Source: CAWAQA01 sp963784065
Lineage (GTDB): Bacteria > Acidobacteriota > Vicinamibacteria > Vicinamibacterales > UBA2999
DNA: 64,000 nucleotides
Direction: 5' to 3'
Assembly (NCBI GenBank): GCA_963784065.1
Contig: CAWAQA010000003.1
Span: forward strand, 62,001-126,000
The translations under genes and the position numbers were made by a program. This document shows positions 9,772-18,172 of the stretch, in pieces (position 1 is the stretch's first letter; the number at the start of each line of letters is the position of its first letter). The notes below the pieces were generated by a model. That model did not search any database, was not told the origin of the DNA, and saw nothing but the letters and a program-made list of their open reading frames with translations.

Positions 9772-10386
9772 ACCTCTCGATGCACACCTGGGTGCGCGGC
9801 CTTTGCCTGCTCGCGCTTGCCCCGGCCATGGCGTTCGCCCAGGCAGCCCCCCAGGCACCGTCGAGCCAACCGGCCGGCGGCGCCTCGAACGTGTGGTTCG
9901 TGGCCGGTGGCGCGTTCGCGACGATGCGGGGCGATTGTCAGACCTGCGAGGAGGATTTCCCGTACCGCCACTCTGGCGCCGTGCTGGTCGATGTCGGATA
10001 TCGTGTCAATCCTCGCATGGACGTCGGCGCCGAAGTGTACTGGATGCCGATCGACACCTCGCAGGGAACGATCCGCACCACACACTTCGATGCCGTGGCG
10101 CAGTTCAGGCCCTGGGCTTCGCAGGGGTTCTTCCTGAAAGGCGGCGCCGGGATGGCGTTCGTCCGGAACTGGGTGGACGTCCTCGGTTCGGACTCGTTCA
10201 ACGAGAAGGCCCTGTCCGTGATCATCGGCGCCGGATGGGCCTTCCGGCCGACCGCGTCGCCTCGGCCTGCAGGTGTTCGGCACGCAGCACGCCCTCGCCA
10301 TGGGCGACTTGCAGGCCAGCCAGGGGCTGATCCAGGACGTGATCGGCAACCGCTGGTCGGTTGGGGCTGCGGTGGTCATTCGATAG
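9768..10386 (+). CDS. Small outer-membrane beta-barrel protein (frameshifted)
   Basis: It follows DUF3943 with a possible GTGA overlap at 9768; the ATG at 9780 (MHTWVRGLCLLALAPAMAFA) is an equally good start with a clean signal peptide. The mature part of about 180 residues alternates strand patterns: FVAGGAFATMRGDCQTCEED, VLVDVGYRVNPRMDVGAEVY, then FFLKGGAGMAFVRN. This is typical of OmpW/OmpA-like eight-strand barrels. The frame shifts at about 10250, and the last strand (WSVGAAVVIR) ends at 10386. A Cys pair (CQTC) in the first loop is a notable extra. Together with the two genes upstream it forms a coupled run, so a common envelope function is likely but unspecified. Confidence 0.6.
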
Positions 10387-10555
10387 GCTGCCTGACGCGT
10401 CGGCCGGTGAATTGTCGGAATCGGGGGTTCGGGCGTTGACAGGTCAACGGCCATTGCCGGTTGTCAGCCGATTGCCGGTTTAGGAACCCTGCAAGGCGCT
10501 CGTCGCAGATCGCCCAGCACGAACAGAACAGCAGCGATAGCTGACAGCGTTCGGG

Positions 10556-11027
10556 TCATGGTTGTTTATCGTAAACCTGAATGCTCGAGTACTCCGTGCC
10601 GTCCCTGTTGCCTTTGATCGTCACCGTCAACACCTTGCCGTCGTCTGAGACGGTTCGGGTTTCCGTCTCCACGATCTGCCCCCGAATCTTGCCGGTCCGC
10701 TCGACCGTTCGGTCGTCCACGCGTTTCAGTGACACCGTGCTCAGAATGGAATTCGAGATCGGATAGTCGTTGCCGTCGAATCGCGCGGTGTACTCGACGA
10801 GAACGCTTGGCTCGTTGGTGCTCATCGTGTAGGTGGTTTCCTTGATGGCATCGCCAGCCACCTCGAACTTCGTGACACGCCGAAACGGCACGGCGCCGCT
10901 GAAGGTCGATTTCGGGTGATTCAGCGTCCATGCCCCGAGTGGCCGAATCGCTCGCACTCTGGGCAACCATCACGCCCTGACCAACCGAAAGAACCGAAAG
11001 GACTCCGAAGATGATGACGCGCTGCAT
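10556..11027 (-). CDS. Secreted protein of unknown function (frameshifted)
   Basis: The N-terminus MQRVIIFGVLSVLSVGQG...VAQSA is a signal peptide starting at 11027. The frame changes at about 10945, and the mature domain (GAWTLNHPKSTFSGAVPFRR through VYDKQP) ends at 10556. It looks like an all-beta lipocalin-like or DUF1579-like fold that starts with W-x-L-[N/D], followed by short strands ending in DGKVLTVTIKG and SSIQVYDK. Many Acidobacteria carry this type of secreted protein next to other exported proteins. No catalytic residues are obvious. It is the last gene of the minus-strand sortase region, 214 bp after the sorting-signal protein. Confidence 0.55.
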
Positions 11028-11241
11028 CGGCCTTCCCCTCCGCCTGAAATCCGAAAACACCAGACGACGCCGTTGCGCACGTCGTCCCTGCGCGCGGTTG
11101 AAGACTGCGACGATTTGAGTGAACGCGACGGTCGCGGCAGGACCATGCCTGACCGTCGATCGGCAGCGCTCGGTGCTGTCGAGCCGGTGACCGCGCTCGC
11201 GTGTCGACGCGCGAACGCGGTCCCGGCAACAGCACAAGAGC

Positions 11242-12008
11242 CTAGTGGACGAAGCGGCGCGCGATCGTCAGAGTGAGCCCCATCATGAGTAACACGATGC
11301 TCGCGAGCGCGAGCATCGGCCACGAACTGGCGGTCTTCGGCAGTGTCCTGGGCGCAGTGTCGCCGCCTGCGGGGCCGCCTGTGCCTGCAGGTTCGCGGGT
11401 GGTGGTGCGCGGACGACGGGCGCGGGTGCCGCAGCCGCCGGAGGCGCGCCTCCAGATGCAGCGGTAGCGGCCGCGAGGGTCGCGTTCACTTGCTGCTGCG
11501 TCATGATCTGTCGGCGGCCTCGACGTGATGATGGTCGCGCTCAGCATATCGCCCGTACGGAAATCGGATATGCCCGCGGGTTTGCCATCGCGCATGATCT
11601 TCACGCCGCGCTTGTCGATGTCCCCTTGCGTGAACGACTTGATCCCTTCGGGGGTCCTGACGATGATGGACGTTCCACTCGTACGACCTGGACGGTGCCA
11701 TTCTTCACCTCGGTGACGGTGACCGGTGTGACCGTCGTTTGCGTCGTGATGGTGGCGGTGCCTTTCATGCCCACCCTCAACTCGTGCACGGACATCTGCT
11801 TTCCGTTGATGATGAAGCGAAAGTCATCGGCGACCTTCAGTTCCCTCGTGCCTTCCGGCAGGCTGACGACTAACGTGTTGCCGTCCACCGCGAGCACTTC
11901 GAACGCCTTGGTTTGCGTCGAGGTCGTCGTCTGCTGCGCCTGCGACACGACGGCCGTGAGACACACGACCGCCGCGGCCAGAACCACTCGACTCGTTGCA
12001 CGTGTCAT
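11242..12008 (-). CDS. Exported protein with C-terminal LPKTA sorting-like signal (frameshifted)
   Basis: The ATG at 12008 is chosen over the one at 12020 because GGAGAG sits just upstream. A signal peptide (VVLAAAVVCLTAVVSQAQ) is followed by repeated beta units (FEVLAVDGNTLVVSLPEG, then GTSIIVRTPEGIKSF). Next come MTQQQVNATLAAA and an Ala/Pro-rich stalk (about 11350-11480). At the very end are LPKTAS, a hydrophobic helix (WPMLALASIVLLMMGLTL) and a basic tail ARRFVH. That tripartite end is a textbook sortase substrate signal. Frames shift at about 11690, 11520 and 11340. The class D-type sortase gene ends 65 bp upstream on the same strand, so the two are very probably enzyme and substrate. 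A Gram-negative envelope lacks the usual peptidoglycan cross-bridge target, so what it is attached to is unknown. Confidence 0.7.
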
Positions 12009-12012
12009 AACA

Positions 12013-12018
12013 CTCTCC
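12013..12018 (-). promoter_or_regulatory. Ribosome binding site that decides the start of the LPKTA protein
   Basis: Minus-strand GGAGAG lies 4 bases before the ATG at 12008. The alternative in-frame ATG at 12020 would sit next to this site and have none of its own. Confidence 0.55.
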
Positions 12019-12073
12019 ATTCAAAAAAAAACTCGATACGCGATAGTTGACGAGCCGTTCAAGCGGACGGCCG

Positions 12074-12715
12074 CTAGGGGGGCGGTTTGTCGCTGACATG
12101 CAAGGCGCGAACGATGGACCGGCGGGGAGCGGAGCCCACGAAGTAGAAGGGGTAGCAGGTGACCAGCGTCAGCACCCGTGTGGACGTCGGATCCAGCACC
12201 GAGACGTCCTCCGGGTCGACCACCCACGTCCGCTCGACGCGATATGTCTCCTTTCCATCGAGCGTGTCGAGTTCGATGGCGTCGCCCGGGACGATGTCTT
12301 TGAGTCCCCGGAAGAAGCCATCCCTGTGCCCGGCGATGCCCGAGTTCCCGTCCGTGCCCGGTGGTGCCGTGTCCTCGATGTGACCGACGGCACGATAGAG
12401 GGTGCGGTCGTCGGTGCCTGGGAGCACGGGCACCTCGAGTCGAATCTTCGGGATTCGGAGCACCGCGAGCGCCGCGGGGCCCGGCTCGCGCGACACCTTG
12501 AGCCAGGCACTGACCCGAACTGGCGACCACAGCGACCGGTCCGGCGTAGCGGGATGTGCCGCCTCAACCTGGAGCGCGTCGAAGCGATCCAAATCGTGGC
12601 GGGTCTGGGTGGCGATCCCGATCTGGAACGAGACCCAAACGGCCATTCCGGCAAGGCCCACCACCCAGCTCACTCCCTCGGCGAGCGTCAGAAGCCAGCG
12701 ACGTACTATTGACAC
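12074..12715 (-). CDS. Class D-type sortase
   Basis: An intact protein of 213 residues. An N-terminal membrane anchor (LAEGVSWVVGLAGMAVWVSF, residues 11-30) precedes the catalytic barrel. The three sortase residues are visible: His in SGIAGHRDGFFRGL, Cys in LTLVTCYPFYFVG, and the following Arg in APRRS. The TLxTCYPF wording is that of class D and the related Gram-negative sortases. These enzymes cleave a sorting signal between Thr and the next residue and transfer the protein to an acceptor nucleophile. The gene directly downstream encodes an LPKTA protein, the obvious substrate. The start overlaps the end of the upstream open frame by 10 bp, which suggests an operon from about 13890 down to 11240. 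Confidence 0.85.
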   Translation of the reverse strand: MSIVRRWLLTLAEGVSWVVGLAGMAVWVSFQIGIATQTRHDLDRFDALQVEAAHPATPDRSLWSPVRVSAWLKVSREPGPAALAVLRIPKIRLEVPVLPGTDDRTLYRAVGHIEDTAPPGTDGNSGIAGHRDGFFRGLKDIVPGDAIELDTLDGKETYRVERTWVVDPEDVSVLDPTSTRVLTLVTCYPFYFVGSAPRRSIVRALHVSDKPPP

Positions 12716-13086
12716 GGCTGGTCAGCCGCAAAGGCATCTTTCGTGCCGTTCGCGGACAGGGCGAACGGCCGGGATTCATTGAGTATTTTGACGAATGCGA
12801 TCGGGGCGGTCACGATCCGCTGTCGCAGTGCCTCCCACATGTTGGAGGGCGTTCCGAAATGCCCGGGGGGACGATGGAAAGTCGGCGTTGCTCGACGATC
12901 GCCACTTCTGGTGTCGACCGTGTGCGTGGCGCTGCGACCAAAGGTTCCGGTGACGTAGTCCGTGTTGCTGAGGTCAACGGCGAGCCAGAAGCCGCCGGCA
13001 GCTACTTTCGACGCTTCCTCGTCCCGCCCTTGCGGTTCGTCCACAGCCACAGCGCCAGTGGAATCACAATCGTCCCAGCAAGCCAC
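12706..13086 (-). CDS. Unidentified protein upstream of the sortase, probably only its C-terminal part is meaningful
   Basis: The open frame ends at 12706, overlapping the sortase start. From about 13000 on it reads like a real protein (GGFWLAVDLSNTDYVTGTFG, RATPTFHRPPGHFG, NMWEALRQRIVTAPIAFVKI). The first 28 codons overlap the end of the upstream membrane-protein gene in another frame and look like shadow, so the true start is unclear. It may follow the upstream stop directly, or an indel may hide it. I do not recognise the family. Its place in the operon suggests a surface or envelope role. Confidence 0.4.
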   Translation of the reverse strand: MACWDDCDSTGAVAVDEPQGRDEEASKVAAGGFWLAVDLSNTDYVTGTFGRSATHTVDTRSGDRRATPTFHRPPGHFGTPSNMWEALRQRIVTAPIAFVKILNESRPFALSANGTKDAFAADQPCQ

Positions 13087-13892
13087 TGCCAGTTCTCCCC
13101 GACGAACATTCCCACTCGCTGCAGCGTTGTGATGTCAACCTCGATGTCGCGGTCGAGGACGTTCAGGGATCGTGGGAAGCGTTCGCCGCCCACCATCACG
13201 ATGGCGTTGATGGTGAGGTGCAGCGTCTGCGTCCCCGTTTGATTCGCGGTGACGTTCCATCGCCATTCGGTCGGAGCGGTGCGACTCACGGGTTGGCGAG
13301 TCGGGGTCAACGGCGTGACCGCAAAGGCGGGGGCACCCTCCAGCTGCACTTCCATCAGCGGTGCAATTCGCAGCGCCTCGACGGCGATGGGATCGTCTCC
13401 CCCAATCCTCTCGCGCACCTCTCCAGCCAGAGTCGCGGCGTCGAGCTGCGGGGAGGCAATCAATGCAATGGCGCGGCTCTCGCGGAACTGCATCCGTTCA
13501 GGCGTGTTGAAGGCGACATGGCCGCTTACCAAGTCCCGCAGCGCGGCATCGACTTCATCGAAGCGGTCTTTGAGGTCGGGCGTCGTGGGTGGGACAGAAG
13601 AAGGGTCCCGCCCGGCCCCACCGCCACGGCCGGGCACTGACACACCTGGAGCAACGGGGCGAGGTGACGGAGTCGGAGGTGGCTGAGCGGGATTCGGCTT
13701 CGGAGTTGGTCGTGAGGGGTCGGGTGGTTCGTCGGTTCCCCCGGTCGAGGGGAACTCGATGCTGTCGGGCGGCGGCGTTTCAACGCCTGGAGTCACTGGG
13801 GATTCGCCCAGGAGCAGAAACGTCACCGCCACGGCCAGGAGCAGCACGACCACACTTGCTCCAAGAATGCTCCACCGCAGCGTGCGTCCCAT
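13002..13892 (-). CDS. Membrane-anchored protein with Pro-rich linker and beta domain, two TM helices
   Basis: An intact 296-residue protein. A membrane helix at residues 8-29 (SILGASVVVLLLAVAVTFLL) is followed by a long Pro/Thr/Gly linker of about 65 residues. Then comes a folded domain whose pattern includes VDAALRDLVSGHVAFNTPER, MEVQLEGAPAFAVTPLTPTR and EWRWNVTANQTGTQTLHLTI. A second helix (WLAGTIVIPLALWLW) and a basic tail (RKGGTRKRRK) end it. The W-x-W and G-x-Q-x-L-x-L strands suggest a repeatedly seen but, to me, unnamed membrane-associated beta domain. The linker is long enough to hold the domain away from the membrane. It is the first gene of the sortase operon. Confidence 0.55.
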   Translation of the reverse strand: MGRTLRWSILGASVVVLLLAVAVTFLLLGESPVTPGVETPPPDSIEFPSTGGTDEPPDPSRPTPKPNPAQPPPTPSPRPVAPGVSVPGRGGGAGRDPSSVPPTTPDLKDRFDEVDAALRDLVSGHVAFNTPERMQFRESRAIALIASPQLDAATLAGEVRERIGGDDPIAVEALRIAPLMEVQLEGAPAFAVTPLTPTRQPVSRTAPTEWRWNVTANQTGTQTLHLTINAIVMVGGERFPRSLNVLDRDIEVDITTLQRVGMFVGENWQWLAGTIVIPLALWLWTNRKGGTRKRRK

Positions 13893-14007
13893 CGTTCTCT
13901 CCGGAGAACTGTAGTGAGGTGGGCAGGAGTGTGCAAGGGCCGAAGGAACCGGCTACCCCGAACGGCTTCCACGAGATCGCTGAAATCCTGGCTGGATTGG
14001 GATTACG

Positions 14008-14184
14008 ATGCCCTCGTCACCCCCGTACGCGAGCAGGTCGCGGCGTGTTCGCGAACGCGATCCGCAAGGGGTCAAGGGAGCGTTTCTCTACACAGCCAAG
14101 ATGCTGAGGAATGGGACCGAGTACACGCTGGAGATCCTCGTTCGGGAAGCCGACTGGACGATCCTGCACTTTCTTTACAAGTAG
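14008..14184 (+). CDS. Possible 58-residue small protein
   Basis: A short frame ATG 14008 to TAG 14182-14184. The second half reads like a folded protein (GAFLYTAKMLRNGTEYTLEI, LVREADWTILHFLYK), with alternating charged and hydrophobic positions, whereas the first 25 residues are Arg/Ser-rich. It could be a real small protein, or the C-terminal end of a larger gene whose front is lost to an indel. Twenty bases later the next gene starts in the same direction, which favours coexpression. No family recognised. Confidence 0.35.
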   Translation: MPSSPPYASRSRRVRERDPQGVKGAFLYTAKMLRNGTEYTLEILVREADWTILHFLYK

Positions 14185-14204
14185 TCACATCCGGTCACGG
14201 GCCA

Positions 14205-14735
14205 ATGAACGCTACTCTTCCGCAGGTCACTCTAGAGGCGGGCGCGCTGCCAGGTCTGTCGGTGATTCACTGGGATGACGAGTCAATGGTTCTCTCGGTA
14301 TCCCTCCTGTCGGAGGCTCCTCCCGTGGCCTCAATGGCCGATCAGATTGACCTGAATCTGGGAATACGGGCACGGTACGGCCGCGTCGTCATCGGCGATC
14401 TCGATGTGTTGGTGGATTCGGAAGGACGAATCGTGTCAATGGAGATTCGCACGAATCCCGCCGCCTGGAGCGATGAGGCGATTCCTGCATCATCAGATTC
14501 CCTTCCGACAGTCTCGATGCGGTTCCCCGATGACTTTGACGACAACCAGATCGCACGCTATGACGTTCCGGTGCGGCTTTCTCAGGACCGCTCGCGCCGG
14601 GTGGTTCGGCTCCGGCTCGGCGAGGGTGCATCCTCGCAGTGGGCCCGGCTTGCGAGCGATGTCATTATCGGCGTGACTGCACAGGCGTACCTCAGCGAAG
14701 TTCGACTTCTGAATTTCGCGGTTTCCTCCGTTTAG
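14205..14735 (+). CDS. Hypothetical cytosolic protein, 176 residues
   Basis: The ATG at 14205 is chosen because everything upstream in the same frame is unlike protein. The product (MNATLPQVTLEAGALPGLSV) has no signal peptide or membrane helix. It is acidic and rich in beta-strand-like patterns: VIGDLDVLVDSEGRIVSMEI, then VSMRFPDDFDDNQIARYDVP. The DVLVDSEGRIVSMEI segment resembles the short strand-turn-strand of DUF2283-type proteins, but I do not assign it. It may be paired with the small frame just upstream, as a two-gene unit of unknown role. Confidence 0.45.
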   Translation: MNATLPQVTLEAGALPGLSVIHWDDESMVLSVSLLSEAPPVASMADQIDLNLGIRARYGRVVIGDLDVLVDSEGRIVSMEIRTNPAAWSDEAIPASSDSLPTVSMRFPDDFDDNQIARYDVPVRLSQDRSRRVVRLRLGEGASSQWARLASDVIIGVTAQAYLSEVRLLNFAVSSV

Positions 14736-14781
14736 CGTCTGCCGCGGACGAACCGGAGCGACTGTCGATCCGAACGGCTCG

Positions 14782-16879
14782 TCAAAGCTTCCACACCACA
14801 GGTCCTCGAGTCTCGGGCATATAGGCGCAGTAGGTGCCGGTCCGAATCGTGCGATCGAGATGCTCGCCGAGCGAAGAATGGTGCTTGCGGATGCGCGTCA
14901 GGGCATGGCGGACAGCCCTGGTGACTGCGCTTCGGGCACGTTCGGACGCGGACCCGGCGCGCCGATCACGCCCCCCGAGTCCGACTGCCCGGGCGAGCTC
15001 CTGTATGAGACATTCGCGTTCCGCATCCGCTTGCGCAGCCCGTTCAGTGTCACCCATCGTCCGCGCTTCCTGGATGTCTTCGTCGATCTCGGTGAGCCGG
15101 CGGCGATATGCCTCTTTCGCGCGCTGATCGAGCAGCTCGCCAGCATCTCCCGCATCACCAACCAAGCGGGAGCCGGCGGGGCCGCCCGGCGCGTCGGGCG
15201 CAGCTTTTCCCGCGGCAACGAGATCGAGGACGTAGAGTTCTCTCCCGGGGTCGGCGAGAAGGCGCGCCAGATAGTGCAGGCCCTTCGAATCGCGCAAACG
15301 CGCCGTTCGCCCTTCGAACCCGATCGACCAATAGTCGCCCTCGCGATGGAAGACCGCGGCGTGGGCGGGATGCGCGGCCGTTGATGGACCCACTGGTGGC
15401 TGGCCAGCGGGCGGCCAAACGCTCCTCGGAGGGCTGAGCCGTTCGGGCTTCCTGATGCGGCGCGCCTATTCGTTCGAATGTTGCACGCGCGGCTCGGAAT
15501 TCGAGCAAGGCGCGTTCTTCCTTGCCCTCTGCGCGGAGCGAGTGCCCGAGGCCCATTCTCGCCAGTGCGGTTTCGTACGGTGCGCCGATATCGCTCCACG
15601 CCTGTGCCGCGGTTTCGAACCCGCTGATGGCGCCACCGGCGTCGCCTTCTGCCGAGCGTACACGTGCATCAGCGAGGGCCGCACTGGCCGCAAGCGCCTT
15701 GCTCTGAAAGAGCGAAGCGACCTGCCCGAGCTCGTTGGCGGCTGACCGCGCCCGAGCGAGGTCACCGGCCGCGATCTCGATCTCCACTTGCGCCTCGAGG
15801 AGCGGTGCACGACGGAGTTCCGTGTTCGGTGGCCACTCCTTCGACGGAATGGTTGAACGTCGGCCGAGCGCTTCGCGAATGGAGGCGGCGGCACGTGCGA
15901 CGTCGCCGCGGGCTAACTGAACCAACGCCAGGCCTGGCTGCGGATCCCATCCGGCTTCGTGGGCCGCCAGGAATGCATCCTCCGCACCTTGGATGTCGCC
16001 CCTCCGGAATCGAATGCGGCCCAGCTCCGTCAACGGCCAGCCGAACTCCCGTCGTAAGTAGGGACGCAGCTCCTCGCATGCCTTCAAGATCTCCGTCTCC
16101 GCGTCGGCGCAACACCCACGCAGGCGGAGGATTTCAGCACGATGCACGCGGCAACGCCCGTGGAGGCTGCCAACGGGCTTTCCGTGCCGCCACCGCTCCA
16201 TTTCCTTCGTCCACTCCTCTGCGAGATGGTACTGCCCGAGCGCCTGGAACGCACACACGACCTCGCAGTACACCAGTCCGGTCCAGAGCGGATCGAGCTC
16301 ACCGGTGACCGCAGCCACCGCGGCTTCGTTGAGCAGCGCGAGGCCCCGCGAGACGTCGCCCTGGAGGATCAGACTTCGTGCTTCCGCGATCCTGCCAATG
16401 GCCGCGGCAGCGGGCTCGCAATCCGTGCCCGTTTCGATGGCTCGTTGAGCCCATTGTCGGGCGCTGGCGAAGTCGCCTGATAACAGTCGTTCGTAATTGC
16501 GCACCACGGCGAGCCACGCATGGACGGGCGTATCGTCCCGAACACCATCGAGCAGTCGCTCCGCCCGCGAGAGCCATCCGCGGACAGGCGCCATCAGAGC
16601 CGTATCGAATAGCAGGTGCATGGCCACGCGAACTGCCGCACCCGCGGCAGCCAGACGATCCCCGGCCTGCACGCTGGCTCTGTAAAGCCGCTCCCAGGCG
16701 TCGATGGTCGCATCGAGATGACCCGCCGCATACGCAACCCCAGCGAGGAGAGCGAGGTCGGCTCCGGTAAGCGGGGTCGTCGCGTCCGATGCGACGAGTC
16801 GCTCGTATGCGTCTGGCCAATCGCCGCTTGCCGCGGCCTCGCGCGCCTGCTCGAGCGTTGCGTCAGTGGCGTCCTGCAT
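14782..16879 (-). CDS. TPR-repeat protein with regulator-associated C-terminal domain (frameshifted)
   Basis: From ATG 16879 the protein is almost all helical repeats for about 490 residues (TPR pattern, for example GHLDATIDAWERLYRASVQA and GEEDAFLAAHEAGWDPQPG-like units). This is the layout of signal-transducing adaptor domains in large transcriptional activators. After a frame change near 15390-15420 the C-terminus carries two elements that I know from bacterial ATPase/TPR regulators: FHREGDYWSIGFEGRTARLR with LHYLARLLADPGREL, and at the end SAVTRAVRHALTRI with LDRTIRTGTYCAY. No DNA-binding helix-turn-helix or P-loop is visible, so the protein may be an adaptor or a regulator that lost its effector domain. 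The downstream side is convergent with the hypothetical gene at 14735. Confidence 0.6.
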
Positions 16880-17039
16880 GGATATCCCTTGACATACGCC
16901 CCGTTTCTCCACGGCGCCGGCTGGCCGCGATTGTAACGAGCGGAGTTCCCACCGTAACACCCTTTGTCACGCCCTCATAGTGAGAGTGACTCGAGTGGCT
17001 GGGTCGACACCCGGGTTTCCATTCCCTGAGAGGCCTTCA

Positions 17040-17931
17040 ATGACAAGAGCCGGCAGCATCCACGCAAACGATCAGAATCTGTACTTCGAAGTCCATGGTG
17101 ACGGACCTCCGCTCGTGCTGGTCATGGGGATCGGGTACGACGCGACGCTGTGGACACTGGCGCAAGTCCCTGCGCTGTCCGAGATGTTCCAGGTGGTGAT
17201 CTTCGACAACCGGGATGTCGGCCGGAGTTCGCGCGCCAGCGAACCATACACCATCGCAGACATGGCCGACGACGTCGCCGGGTTGATGGACGCGCTCGAT
17301 ATCACGCGAGCCCACGTGCTCGGCCTCTCGATGGGCGGCATGATTGCCCAGGAGTTTGCGCTGCGCCATGCCGGGTCGTCTGGATCGACTAGTGCTGACC
17401 GGCTGTGGCGCGGCGCCCGCGCGAGTCACGTTCGATCCGATCCGTACGTGGAACTGGGTCAAGGCCACCGACAAGACTGGCGAGGTGTTCGCCTGCCAGC
17501 AATTCACGTGGCTCTTCTCCAATTCCTTCCTGCGCAACAAGGAGGCGGTGCAGCAGACTATCGCCATGCTGGCGAGCAACCCCAATCCCGTCGCCCCGGA
17601 CGCCTACAACCGCCAGGCCCAGGCGTACCTCCGCTTTGACGTGCTCGACCGGCTGGCGGATATCAGCTCGCCGACGCTCATGATTGCCGGCGAGCAGGAT
17701 CTGCTCACGCCTCCTTGGGTGTGCCGCGAGGTCGCCGACAGGATTCCTGGTTGCCAGTTCGAAATCATCAGGGGGGACGGATCGTCGCACGTGGTGCCGA
17801 TTGAGCGTCCGGCCGCGTTCAACCACCTGGTGATGACGTTCCTCTCGGCGTGGGAACCAGCCGACGTATCGGCCACGCGCTCCGCCGAGGTTCAGCGCGA
17901 GTGCCATCCGGGCGCGGCCGGACTGCCGTGA
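17040..17931 (+). CDS. Alpha/beta hydrolase (frameshifted)
   Basis: The ATG at 17040 opens a complete alpha/beta hydrolase of about 296 residues. Landmarks are the oxyanion region DGPPLVLVMGIGYDATLW, the strand-turn FDNRDVGRSS, the nucleophile elbow GLSMGGM (Ser at about residue 98), the late acidic residue in IAGEQDLLTP, and the His in GSSHVVP. The frame shifts at about 17370-17380, just after the nucleophile helix. The closest known types are esterases and aclacinomycin-methylesterase-like hydrolases; the substrate cannot be told. A fragment of another gene runs antisense at its 3' end. Confidence 0.8.
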
Positions 17932-18135
17932 TGCCGAGCGCGTAGTTGAGAACGTAGAAGGGAAAAAGCGGAGATAGTCGAATCAGGATTACGATCCTCA
18001 GACCGTGTTCACCCATGGCGGCATCCACCGCACCGAATCTCGGTGTGGAGGCAATCCATCGAGCAATGACGCTGCGCGCGAAGGTTCGACCGAACGCGAA
18101 CGCCAGCGTCGCACCGATGACACTCGCGTGAGAGG
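17925..18135 (-). pseudogene. TVP38/TMEM64 (SNARE-associated) family fragment
   Basis: On the minus strand, about 70 residues match the conserved centre of this membrane family: VIGATLAFAFGRTFARSV, then GLRIVILIRLSPLFPFYVLN followed by YALGIT. The frame is clean and the invariant RLSP-x-FP-x-x-x-x-N-Y-x-L-G core is intact. Both the N-terminal helices and the C-terminal half are gone, cut by the hydrolase gene on one side and the solute-binding gene on the other. Absence of mutations in the core suggests a recent truncation or rearrangement. Confidence 0.7.
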
Positions 18136-18172
18136 CGGGGACGCCGCCCCAGGTTGGCGCGCAGAGCATGCG

